Shown here piece by piece: positions 42,609-50,960 of a stretch of DNA of 64,000 bases. The DNA lies in contig JAYFNB010000043.1 of the NCBI GenBank assembly GCA_034933685.1, positions 1 through 64,000 on the forward strand, given 5' to 3'. Every line of letters starts with the position of its first letter. The stretch's first letter is position 1. The translations under genes were made by a program, and so were the position numbers. This stretch comes from UBA8514 sp034933685 (GTDB taxonomy: Bacteria > Bacillota > Clostridia > Lachnospirales > Anaerotignaceae). Under the pieces are notes generated by a model that was not told where the DNA came from, made no database searches, and saw only the letters and a program-made list of their open reading frames with translations.

Positions 42609-42851
42609 TTAGCAAAGAACTGCAGCCACTTCGTCAACCGCAAGTTCTGCATCCTCTCCTTCTGCACTTATTGTTGCATTAATTCCTTCGGCAATTCCCA
42701 AAGAAATAATGCACATAAGGCTTTTTGCATTAACCATTTTTTCGTCAATAGAGATTTTTACATTGCTCTTAAATTTACTTGCTGTCTGCACAAACAGTGC
42801 TGCCTGCCTTGTATCTAACGCTTTTTTTACAGTAATAGTTTTGTTAGCCAT
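42609..42851 (-). CDS. crh: Crh-like HPr paralogue lacking the catalytic histidine
   Basis: 80 aa HPr fold. HPr has GLHARPA around His15; here the segment reads ALDTRQA, so the phosphorylatable His is Asp13. The regulatory serine is kept: Ser44 in NAKSLMCIISLG corresponds to Ser46, the HprK target. Loss of His with retained Ser, and position right after whiA, are the hallmarks of Crh, the catabolite-repression co-effector of CcpA in Bacillus (where His is Gln). It cannot carry PTS phosphate. Its partner HprK is encoded 4 kb upstream. Overlaps whiA by 8 bases. Confidence 0.85.
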   Translation of the reverse strand: MANKTITVKKALDTRQAALFVQTASKFKSNVKISIDEKMVNAKSLMCIISLGIAEGINATISAEGEDAELAVDEVAAVLC

Positions 42852-43809
42852 TATCAGTTACCATATCCTCTCTTAAAATCTCTGCCATGTCGCTTATTTT
42901 TCTAAGACGATGGTTCACTCCAGACTTGCCAACAGGCGGCTCCATCATTTGCCCAAGCTCCTTAAGGCTTGCTTCTGGAAAATCCATTCTTGCAATTGCC
43001 ATTTCTTCCAGTGGCTTCGGTAAATAGCTAAGGCCAAACTTGTCCCTAATAAAAGTTATGTCCTCCACCTGTTTAACAGATGCAGTAATGGTTTTATTAA
43101 GGTTGGCTGTTTCACAATTCACCTTACGGTTAACATTGTTACGCATATCTTTAAGAATGCGAACATTTTCCATTTCCATAAGGGCAACATGCGCCTCCAT
43201 AATGTTAAGTAGGTCAACTATCTGTTCACCCTCCTTAAGGTATACAATATAATGTTCCTTGCGCTTAACTATTTTGGCATCCATACCAAAGGTATTAATA
43301 AGATTTTTTAAATCCTCACTGTAACTCAATGAGACACTTACAAATTCCATATGGTAGGTTTTTTCAGGGTCGCTTACAGACCCTGCCGCCAAGAATGCAC
43401 CCCTCACGTATGCTCTTTTGCAGCAGGTGCTGCTGACAACTAACGGATAAATTCTGTTTATTATTTCAACTTCATCACCGTTTGTCTGTAAAAGTCCGGT
43501 AGCGGAAAGCACTTTTTTTGCCTCTGCATTTTTGTTGCCAAGAACAAGCATGTACACCCTGTTCTTTTTCAATTGGCTATTTCTTCTAACCAATATCTCA
43601 CACTCTATATTAAAAGTTTTTTTCAATAATGTAAAGCATTTTCTAGCTACCACTACATTCTCGGTCTGAATTTTTACACAAAAATTTTCACCCAAAACGC
43701 TAATATGTCCACACATATTTATAATAGCTGCTATTTCTGCAATATTGCAATGGCGTGCTTCTCCAAAATGATGTGACAACTCGCTTTTAACATTAGACGA
43801 AAACGACAA
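42844..43809 (-). CDS. whiA: DNA-binding protein WhiA
   Basis: 321 aa. N-terminal LAGLIDADG-like fold (about 1-220; AYVRGAFLAAGSVSDPEKTYH) and C-terminal helix-turn-helix (ASLKELGQMMEPPVGKSGVNHR). Required for sporulation gene control in actinomycetes and linked to division and metabolism in Firmicutes. TTG start with GGAGG 8 bases before it; the N terminus MSFSSNVKSELS fits the family. Part of rapZ-whiA-crh. Confidence 0.95.
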   Translation of the reverse strand: MSFSSNVKSELSHHFGEARHCNIAEIAAIINMCGHISVLGENFCVKIQTENVVVARKCFTLLKKTFNIECEILVRRNSQLKKNRVYMLVLGNKNAEAKKVLSATGLLQTNGDEVEIINRIYPLVVSSTCCKRAYVRGAFLAAGSVSDPEKTYHMEFVSVSLSYSEDLKNLINTFGMDAKIVKRKEHYIVYLKEGEQIVDLLNIMEAHVALMEMENVRILKDMRNNVNRKVNCETANLNKTITASVKQVEDITFIRDKFGLSYLPKPLEEMAIARMDFPEASLKELGQMMEPPVGKSGVNHRLRKISDMAEILREDMVTDNG

Positions 43810-43886
43810 ACTTCCCGCCTCCTCCTAGTGATTTTTACTTCTTTAAACTTTTGTTCTAAATAATGTACATTCTTGCTGACAAATGT

Positions 43887-44756
43887 CTACTTTTTATGTC
43901 TTGCATCCTTCTCAATATCATTGTGTTTCAGTCGTACGCTATGCTGCTGGCTTTCCAAAGCCTTATACAGTTCGTTTGCAAGTGTAACCGAGCGGTGCTT
44001 ACCACCTGTACATCCAATGCTTATAACTAGCCTGTTTTTACCTTCTTTTATATATTCTGGAATAAGGAACTCAACCATATCTATTAGCTTTGCCAAAAAT
44101 ATTCTGCTTTCTTCAAAACCCATTACATAGTCCGAAACACAGCATTCATTTCCCGTACATTCCTTAAGTTCCTGTATATAAAATGGATTTGGCAGAAATC
44201 TTACGTCAAAAACCAAATCAGAATCTATTGGTATACCATACTTAAACCCAAAGGAACAAACAGTAATCATAAGGCTTTCAAATTTTTCGTTAAGCACGAA
44301 TATACTGTTTATTCTCTCTTTCAATTCTCTGGTAAGAATATTGCTGGTGTCTATAATAAAGTTGGCCCGTTTTTTTACTTCATTTAAAATTTCCCGTTCT
44401 TTTTTTATTCCCTCTGCAATAGATCCTGTTTTTGAAAGAGGGTGACTTCTTCTCGTTTCTTTAAACCTTTTAATAAGGGATTCATCTGACGCATCCAAAA
44501 AAAGTATGTCATAATCATATCCATTTTCACTAAGAAGTGATAGTCCTTGGAAAAGGTCGTCAAACAGCTTACCTCCACGTATATCAATACCTAGTGCAAC
44601 TTTATCAATCTCACTGCCCTGCTCAAAAAGTTCTGCGAATTTCAAAAGCAGTGCTGGCGGCAAATTGTCGGCGCAAAAATAATTTATATCCTCTAAAAAT
44701 TTAAGCACAGTGGTTTTTCCAGCACCGCTCATTCCTGTTACAATAACAAATTTCAT
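43887..44756 (-). CDS. rapZ: RNase adapter / nucleotide-binding protein RapZ (YvcJ)
   Basis: 289 aa. Walker A GMSGAGKTT (residues 8-16), the DNLPPALL motif, DIRGGKLFDD and the C-terminal RapZ domain with DVRFLPNPFY and IGCTGGKHRSV. In E. coli it controls GlmS mRNA decay; in Bacillus YvcJ binds GTP and affects competence. A 77-base gap separates it from whiA; the yvcK gene that usually sits between them is absent here. Confidence 0.95.
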   Translation of the reverse strand: MKFVIVTGMSGAGKTTVLKFLEDINYFCADNLPPALLLKFAELFEQGSEIDKVALGIDIRGGKLFDDLFQGLSLLSENGYDYDILFLDASDESLIKRFKETRRSHPLSKTGSIAEGIKKEREILNEVKKRANFIIDTSNILTRELKERINSIFVLNEKFESLMITVCSFGFKYGIPIDSDLVFDVRFLPNPFYIQELKECTGNECCVSDYVMGFEESRIFLAKLIDMVEFLIPEYIKEGKNRLVISIGCTGGKHRSVTLANELYKALESQQHSVRLKHNDIEKDARHKK

Positions 44757-44800
44757 ACTACTGCCCCCTTAAAAAACTTGGCATTTTCGCCAAATCTTTA

Positions 44801-45706
44801 TTACTCTTCTCCTAAAATACGTACCTCACACTGAAGCTCAACACCATATTTTTTGTATACTTCTTCCTTGCAGTGGTTAATTACGTCTAATATGTTGGCA
44901 GTAGTTGCTCCACCTGTGTTTACAACAAAACCAGCGTGCTTCTCAGAAACCATAGCTTCTCCAATTTTGTATCCTTTTAGTCCACAGTCCTCTATAAGTT
45001 TACCTGCAAAATGTCCTTCTGGTCTTCTAAATGTGCTTCCAGCGCTGGCATAATTAAGCGGTTGTTTGTCTCGTCTTCGCTCATTAAAATCCGCCATTAG
45101 TGCTTTAATTTCTTCTTTGTCCCCTTTTTCAAGGCATATTTTCCCGTTAAGCACAATGTATCCATTAGTCTCAATACGGCTTGTTCTATACCCAAGTTCA
45201 ATGCTTTTTGCACTTACAGTTTTTTCCTGCATATCTCTTGTAAGCACTGTTACTTCTGTAAGAACTTGCTTTATTTCACCGCCATATGCACCAGCATTCA
45301 TAAACACCGCACCACCAAAACTGCCTGGTATTCCTGCCGCAAATTCAAAGCCTGTAAGACCATTTTCCAGTGCTGCACCTGCCACCTGCGAAAGCATCGC
45401 CCCGGCACCTGCTGTTATTTCCGTACCATTTACATTTATCTCTGCAAAATGTTTTCCAATGTGGATAACTGCACCTCGTATGCCCTTATCTCTTATAAGA
45501 AGATTAGAACCATTTCCAACAATAACAAAAGGAATACTTTCTTTCCTAAGTGTTACAACAACCTCAGCTAACGCCATGGAATTTTCAGGTGTAATAAAAT
45601 AATCAGCATTCCCACCGGTTTTAAAAGAACAGTGCCTACCCATATCTTCATTTAAAAGCACATTTTCTTTTCCTGCCGCTTCAATCAATAAATCCACCAG
45701 TTCCAC
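44801..45706 (-). CDS. murB: UDP-N-acetylenolpyruvoylglucosamine reductase
   Basis: 301 aa MurB of the type without the extra C-terminal loop (type IIa). FAD-binding motifs VIVGNGSNLLIRDKG and AGIPGSFGGAVFMNAGAYGGE, catalytic Ser in YASAGSTFRRP and Glu near the C terminus (CEVRILGE). Makes UDP-MurNAc for peptidoglycan. GTG start with GGGAGTGG upstream. Lies between the ROK and rapZ genes, a common Clostridia order. Confidence 0.96.
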   Translation of the reverse strand: MELVDLLIEAAGKENVLLNEDMGRHCSFKTGGNADYFITPENSMALAEVVVTLRKESIPFVIVGNGSNLLIRDKGIRGAVIHIGKHFAEINVNGTEITAGAGAMLSQVAGAALENGLTGFEFAAGIPGSFGGAVFMNAGAYGGEIKQVLTEVTVLTRDMQEKTVSAKSIELGYRTSRIETNGYIVLNGKICLEKGDKEEIKALMADFNERRRDKQPLNYASAGSTFRRPEGHFAGKLIEDCGLKGYKIGEAMVSEKHAGFVVNTGGATTANILDVINHCKEEVYKKYGVELQCEVRILGEE

Positions 45707-45726
45707 TTAATCCACTCCCGAATTAA

Positions 45727-45754
45727 ATTTTATAAATACATTACGGACGTACAA
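45727..45754 (-). promoter_or_regulatory. murB promoter candidate
   Basis: Minus strand TTGTAC (45749-45754), 16-base spacer, TAAAAT (45727-45732). The rest of the 233-base gap (45755-45939) is AT-rich with one nested hairpin at about 45834-45856. Confidence 0.5.
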
Positions 45755-45939
45755 ATCCACTAGTGAAACGTTGATTAATTTTATTTTCAAAAAATAAATT
45801 AGCGTAGCAACAAATAATGAAGCATAGCGGGCATTTTATGCAATAAAACGCTATAAAACGTCCATTTTTTCTAATTCATTTTTGATTATTTTAAATCATC
45901 GTATCCATAAACGTGTCAATGTCGTCCGCATAAAAATCA

Positions 45940-46893
45940 TCACTCTTTTTCAAGCATGGTTGCCCCAATTATAACTGCATCATAATCCAACTGCGTAAGA
46001 AGTATTTTGGTCTTCTTCTCTGCATGCTGCCCAAAAGTTTTTTCCTTAACCAGCTGTGCTACATCATCAATAAACTCATCGCCAACTTTACGCATCTTTC
46101 CGCCTATTGCAATTGCATCTGGTTGAAGTATATTAACTATATTTATTAGCCCCAAGGCAATATATCGCTTATACATATACACAATTTCCTTGGCAAATTC
46201 ATCACCTTTTTTTGCAGCTTCAAATGGTATTCTGTAGCTCATAAGCCTTAGGTCGCCATTAACCATTTTAAAAATTTCGCTTTCAGGATGTCGAATTGCC
46301 GCAATCCTTGCATCTCTAACGATTGCTGTTGAAGAAGCGTAAGCCGCCCAGCAACCCCGTCTTCCGCACTCACATTTTTCACCATCAAGTACAATTACAT
46401 GATGCCCAAATTCTCCTGCTCCATAAAATGCACCATGGTAAACCTCGCCCTCCACAATTATGCCACCGCTAATTGCAGTACCAATAGTTACAATAACGGA
46501 ATTTTTGTAGCCCTTTGTTGCTCCAAACCTGCTTTCCGCAAGAGCATAGCAGTTTGCATCATTTTCAAGATGCACAGGTATTTTTATATGCTTTTTAATT
46601 TCTTCCAACAAAGGAACATCTCTAAGCCCGAAATAGCTTGAATATATAAGCACTCCTTTTTCCCTGTCAACAGTTCCATAAGTACCTACTCCAACATATT
46701 TTATGTCTTTCTCTAAATCAAGACCAGCCTTTTTCACAATACGTTTAATTAGCGTTGCCAAGTCATTTAGAATCTCCGGAATACTTCTGTATCTAAGGGT
46801 TGGAACGGACTCCTTAAGAATAATGTTTCGATCCTCATCAACAACACCTGCAACAATATTTGTTATATCAAAATTAACACCTACATAATACAT
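45940..46893 (-). CDS. ROK family protein, glucokinase-like
   Basis: 317 aa. Zinc site CECGRRGC, ENDAN with the catalytic Asp, EFGHH and IIGATMLE are ROK hallmarks. The phosphate-1 loop is unusual: where sugar kinases have DxGGT, this reads GVNFDITN, and the Glu after the zinc Cys pair (GCxE) is Ala. It may be a glucokinase, an N-acetyl-sugar kinase, or a degenerate regulator. Start at ATG 46893 (GGAGG 8 bases before). The gene lies between hprK and murB. A plausible 17-codon acidic continuation lies in another frame after the stop. Confidence 0.82.
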   Translation of the reverse strand: MYYVGVNFDITNIVAGVVDEDRNIILKESVPTLRYRSIPEILNDLATLIKRIVKKAGLDLEKDIKYVGVGTYGTVDREKGVLIYSSYFGLRDVPLLEEIKKHIKIPVHLENDANCYALAESRFGATKGYKNSVIVTIGTAISGGIIVEGEVYHGAFYGAGEFGHHVIVLDGEKCECGRRGCWAAYASSTAIVRDARIAAIRHPESEIFKMVNGDLRLMSYRIPFEAAKKGDEFAKEIVYMYKRYIALGLINIVNILQPDAIAIGGKMRKVGDEFIDDVAQLVKEKTFGQHAEKKTKILLTQLDYDAVIIGATMLEKE

Positions 46894-46920
46894 TACTCGC
46901 ACCTCCATATCACAAGTGTT

Positions 46921-47841
46921 TTATACTTCAATACTCTTTTCCAGTCTTTCGCTAAGCACCTTTGCGGCATTATACCCCAGTTTTTTCTGCCTGCAATTTA
47001 TAGCGGCAGCCTCACAGATAACTGCAATATTTCGCCCAGACCTAATTGGTATTGAATTACAAACCACATTGTTCCCCAATATTTCGTAATACTCGTCTTC
47101 TAAACCCATTCTGTCGTAAATCTTTTCATCGTCCCAAAACTCAAGCTTTATAACAAGGTCTATGGTCTGCTCTTGCTTAATAGAACCAACGCCGAATAAC
47201 TCTCTTACATCTATAATTCCAATTCCTCTAAGCTCAATAAAATATCTTATAAGCTCTGGACATGTGCCTATTAGTGTTTCGTGAGATATTTTTTTAATCT
47301 CCACCGCATCATCAGCAACCAGACGATGCCCTCTTTTTATTAGCTCCAGTGCGGCCTCGCTTTTTCCAACACCGCTGTCACCAATAATCAGTATCCCCTC
47401 GCCATAAATATCCACCAATACGCCATGCAAAGTAACTCTCTTGGCCAGTTCACCTTTAAGCCATCTGTTAATCTCTCCAATAAAATCTGATTCCCTGTCT
47501 GAAGTCCTAAAAACAGGCACATCAAATTCCTTAGCAAAAATTCCTATTTCCGGCAACATCTCCATGCTGTTGCAAATTACTAAGCATGGGAAACCAAAGC
47601 TAAACAGCTTTCTAAGTACATCTTCACGGAACATCGGTTCAAGCCTTTCCAAATAAGAAAATTCAACCTGACCAACAATCTGCACCATATCATTTTCAAA
47701 ATAATCAAAATACCCAGCCAACTGCAAGGCTGGTCTGTTAACATCACTGCTTGTTAGCAGTTTACCCTTAAGGGATATTTCAGGCATGACATTCTCCAGC
47801 TGAAATTCCTTCACAAATTTTTCTATAGGCACAGAATACAT
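46921..47841 (-). CDS. hprK: HPr(Ser) kinase/phosphorylase
   Basis: 306 aa, normal length. N-terminal domain, then Walker A GDSGVGKS near residue 150, and the HprK signature IELRGIGIIDVRELFG. Phosphorylates the regulatory serine of HPr and Crh in response to fructose-1,6-bisphosphate and reverses it when phosphate is high. I use the ATG at 47841 (AGGGGG 8 bases before); the open frame extends 22 codons further without a ribosome site. Encoded 27 bases upstream of the ROK gene. Confidence 0.95.
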   Translation of the reverse strand: MYSVPIEKFVKEFQLENVMPEISLKGKLLTSSDVNRPALQLAGYFDYFENDMVQIVGQVEFSYLERLEPMFREDVLRKLFSFGFPCLVICNSMEMLPEIGIFAKEFDVPVFRTSDRESDFIGEINRWLKGELAKRVTLHGVLVDIYGEGILIIGDSGVGKSEAALELIKRGHRLVADDAVEIKKISHETLIGTCPELIRYFIELRGIGIIDVRELFGVGSIKQEQTIDLVIKLEFWDDEKIYDRMGLEDEYYEILGNNVVCNSIPIRSGRNIAVICEAAAINCRQKKLGYNAAKVLSERLEKSIEV

Positions 47842-47922
47842 TTTTAATGCCCCCTGACAGCAATTCATTTTTTCTAACTGTGCTGCAAAATTAAAACATC
47901 GCAACATTTTACGTCAACTTAA

Positions 47923-47951
47923 ATTTTAACATATTTTTGCTTTTAAAACAA
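47923..47951 (-). promoter_or_regulatory. hprK promoter candidate
   Basis: Minus strand TTGTTT (47946-47951), 17-base spacer, TAAAAT (47923-47928). Confidence 0.5.
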
Positions 47952-47982
47952 CTTCTTACCGTAAATATTATTAAAAATTCTA

Positions 47983-48087
47983 AGAGAATGTTTTTATTTT
48001 TTGTAAAAATCACCCGATATTAATATAACGGTGTAAACTAAAACACGATGTAAATGAATAGTGTAGATTTTTGAAATAGCATTCTCT
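47983..48087. repeat. Nested inverted repeats between uvrC and hprK
   Basis: Outer arms AGAGAATG (47983-47990) and CATTCTCT (48080-48087) flank about 90 AT-rich bases. Just inside, AAAAATC (48009-region) and GATTTTT (48065-region) form a second pair. The element fills the 3' flank of uvrC; no ORF is seen in it. Confidence 0.4.
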
Positions 48088-48112
48088 CACTTAATTTATA
48101 GCTGCATGCCTA

Positions 48113-50014
48113 TCATTTACCTTCTATGCTATCATGATTTTTTTCAGATACATCATTAATTTCCGTCCTAAAAAAGCTGTAAACAGCCTCTGCCGATTTT
48201 ATGTTCATTTCCTTAACTTCCAAAAGGTTTTCAACCTCTGCTTCTTTAATCTTTTCAATATCCCCAAAATGCAATAAAAGAGCCTTCCTACGGGTTTCGC
48301 CAATGCCATTTATATGGTTAAGCACAGAATCCAGTTGAGCTTTATCCCTAAGCTTTCGATGATACTCTATTGCAAAGCGATGTACCTCATCCTGTATTCG
48401 GGTAATCAACTTAAATCCCTCACTGTTGGATGGTAAGTAAATTTCTTCGTTGTTGTACAAAAGCCCTTTTGTCCGGTGGTAATCGTCTTTAAACATACCA
48501 CAAACAGGTATAGTTAATCCAAATTCACTAAGCACGTTAAGCGCCGCACTTATCTGTGGCTTACCACCATCCATCATTATAAGGTCTGGCAATCTGGAAA
48601 ACTTTCCTTCCTGATCTGAACGCTCCATTTTATCTTTTATACTATGGTTAATTCGCCTTGTAAGAACTTCTTCCATGCTTGCAAAATCATTTGCCCCTAT
48701 AACTGTTTTAATTTTAAACTTTCTGTAGTCACTCTTTTTTGCCTTGCCATTTTCAAAAACAACCATAGACCCAACAGAATTAAAGCCTTGGGTATTAGAA
48801 ATATCATAAGCCTCAATTCTTATAACCTCTGAAGGCAAACCAAGTGCCGTTCTTATTTGCTCCATGGCACCTTTTGTTCGCTCTTGTTCACGTTTCATTC
48901 TCTCACCAAACTGCTCTAGTGTGATTATTGCATTTTTGCCCGCAAGTTCCACCATTTTGTGCTTTTCACCTTTTTGTGGAACAGTTATAATAACTTTATT
49001 GCCACGCATAGATTGCAACCATCCCTCAATAACCTCTTTCTCCTCGCTAACCAAATCCTGTTCCAAAATAAGCTCTTTGGGTATAAATGCCGTTCCACTG
49101 TAAAACTGCTTTACAAATTCAGTTATCACCTGACCACGGGTACTTCCCTCTGTATTTTTAATAAGAAAATGTTCTCTGCCCATCATTTTTCCGCCACGTA
49201 TAAAAAACACTTGTACTAAAGCCTCATCCAAGGCCCTGGCAATGGCAATAACGTCACTGTCGTTAAGACCCGTATTAGCCATTTTCTGGCGTTGTGCAAT
49301 GCTTTCCATACTCCTAATTTTATCTCTAAGTATAGCCGCGGCTTCAAAATTAAGGTTCTCCGCGGCTTCTTCCATCTCTCTTTTCATTCGTTCAATAATT
49401 CCGTGGTGCTTTCCTTCTAAAAACTCAATGGCCTCATCTATAACTTTTCTGTATTCTTCCTTTGAAATAAGCCCATCGCAAGGGGCACTGCATTGCCCAA
49501 TGTGATAATTAAGACATGGTCTTTCTTTTCCCAAATCTCTTGGAAACACCTTTTTACACTTGCGTATAGGCCACATCTTGTGTAAAGTTTCAACAGTTTC
49601 TCTAACTGCAGTTGCATCCGTAATTGGACCAAAATATTTTGCTCCATCTTTCACATAACGCCTTGTAACAAAAATTCTAGGAAAGTCTTCGTTAACTGTA
49701 ACCTTGATGTAAGGATACATTTTGTCGTCCTTTAAAGCTATGTTATACTTTGGGCTGTGCTCTTTAATTAAATTGCATTCCAAAATAAGTGCTTCCATTT
49801 CCGTATCAGTTACTATATACTCAAACTCAGCAATGTGGCTAACCATACTTAAAACCTTTGGTGAATGGTTTTTGGAATTTTGAAAATATTGACTTACGCG
49901 ATTTTTAAGCTTAACCGCCTTGCCAACGTATATAATTTCATCGTTAGCGTTTTTCATTATGTAAACCCCAGGTTTAAGTGGAAGTTTTTTTAGCTCTTCT
50001 TTAATATCGAACAT
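48113..50014 (-). CDS. uvrC: Excinuclease ABC subunit C
   Basis: 633 aa. GIY-YIG nuclease domain at 12-95 (KPGVYIMKNANDEIIYVGKA), Cys cluster region (CLNYHIGQCSAPC), UVR domain near 200-235, the RNase H-like endonuclease domain (SMVVFENG, IMMDGGKPQISAA) and C-terminal helix-hairpin-helix (INGIGETRRKALL). Makes the two incisions of nucleotide excision repair. AGGAGA before ATG. No LexA box seen upstream. Confidence 0.97.
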   Translation of the reverse strand: MFDIKEELKKLPLKPGVYIMKNANDEIIYVGKAVKLKNRVSQYFQNSKNHSPKVLSMVSHIAEFEYIVTDTEMEALILECNLIKEHSPKYNIALKDDKMYPYIKVTVNEDFPRIFVTRRYVKDGAKYFGPITDATAVRETVETLHKMWPIRKCKKVFPRDLGKERPCLNYHIGQCSAPCDGLISKEEYRKVIDEAIEFLEGKHHGIIERMKREMEEAAENLNFEAAAILRDKIRSMESIAQRQKMANTGLNDSDVIAIARALDEALVQVFFIRGGKMMGREHFLIKNTEGSTRGQVITEFVKQFYSGTAFIPKELILEQDLVSEEKEVIEGWLQSMRGNKVIITVPQKGEKHKMVELAGKNAIITLEQFGERMKREQERTKGAMEQIRTALGLPSEVIRIEAYDISNTQGFNSVGSMVVFENGKAKKSDYRKFKIKTVIGANDFASMEEVLTRRINHSIKDKMERSDQEGKFSRLPDLIMMDGGKPQISAALNVLSEFGLTIPVCGMFKDDYHRTKGLLYNNEEIYLPSNSEGFKLITRIQDEVHRFAIEYHRKLRDKAQLDSVLNHINGIGETRRKALLLHFGDIEKIKEAEVENLLEVKEMNIKSAEAVYSFFRTEINDVSEKNHDSIEGK

Positions 50015-50056
50015 ATGATTCTCCTAAAAACTTACAATATTGTAACAATTTCTTTA

Positions 50057-50065
50057 ATTATACCA
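50057..50065 (-). promoter_or_regulatory. uvrC extended -10 promoter
   Basis: Minus strand TGGTATAAT (TATAAT at 50057-50062) without a clear -35. Confidence 0.5.
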
Positions 50066-50135
50066 ACATATTCAACACAAGGCAGTCTTTTTAATTTATA
50101 ATATACTTTAAGCAACCGTTAGGGAGGAATAGAAC

Positions 50136-50903
50136 TTGGAAAATACGTTACGAAAAGTAGGAATATCCATTGGTACATTGCTTATTCTTAATACAATAAT
50201 AGTGCTAATGTTTTCTATCTTCAGCCTGTCAAATATTATTCCCGCCATTATTGGCAGCGTAATTTTATTATATTCGCTTTTGTATTATAAAATCAAGGCA
50301 TTTGCAAAAGAAGGCATAATGAAACATATACATTCTTTCTTTAAAGCATGTCTTTTGTTTTTTGTTATATCCTTTACAGTATGTACAGCAGTGGTTTACC
50401 AAAATGGCCACCGAACTCCACCAGAGAAAGCAGATGCAATTATCGTCCTTGGTGCAGGTCTTCGTGGAGAAAAAGTAAGTTTAAGCCTTGCCTACCGCCT
50501 TGATGCAGCTATAGATTATTATAACCAAAACCAAAACGCTGTAATTATAGTTTCAGGCGGTCAAGGAAAAAACGAGCTTGTAAGCGAGGCATTTGCAATG
50601 AAAACCTATCTGTTAGAGAAAGGCATACCATCAAATAAAATAATAACCGAGGATAAATCCTCACGAACTGTAGAAAATTTCAGCTTCACTAAAAAAATAT
50701 TAGATGAATACTTTAATGACAACTCATACGAAACAGTTTACGTTACCAATAGCTTTCACGTTTTTAGAGCCGGACTTATTGCAAAGCAGGCAAATTTGAT
50801 TTCACACGGACTTTCCGCTGAAGATGTAGATTTTTTACAGCCAACTTATTACATACGCGAGTATTTTTCCATAATCAAATATTTTGCAATAGACTATATA
50901 TAA
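50136..50903 (+). CDS. YdcF/ElyC (DUF218) family membrane protein
   Basis: 255 aa. Two or three N-terminal membrane helices (about 10-27, 30-48, 65-85) then the DUF218 domain with IIVLGAGLRGEKVS, IIVSGGQGKNELVSEA and the EDKSSRTVENF motif. ElyC/SanA relatives act at the cell envelope, but the reaction is not known. TTG start with GGGAGG 8 bases before it. Confidence 0.87.
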   Translation: MENTLRKVGISIGTLLILNTIIVLMFSIFSLSNIIPAIIGSVILLYSLLYYKIKAFAKEGIMKHIHSFFKACLLFFVISFTVCTAVVYQNGHRTPPEKADAIIVLGAGLRGEKVSLSLAYRLDAAIDYYNQNQNAVIIVSGGQGKNELVSEAFAMKTYLLEKGIPSNKIITEDKSSRTVENFSFTKKILDEYFNDNSYETVYVTNSFHVFRAGLIAKQANLISHGLSAEDVDFLQPTYYIREYFSIIKYFAIDYI

Positions 50904-50960
50904 TTTAATTCACTCCTCCATCATAGAATGTAAAAACAAACTGTGACGGAGATTTTTTAT

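Noticed and set aside
49438..49647. Minus-strand alternate frame inside uvrC
   Set aside because: Overlaps the uvrC coding frame completely and has no start signal.
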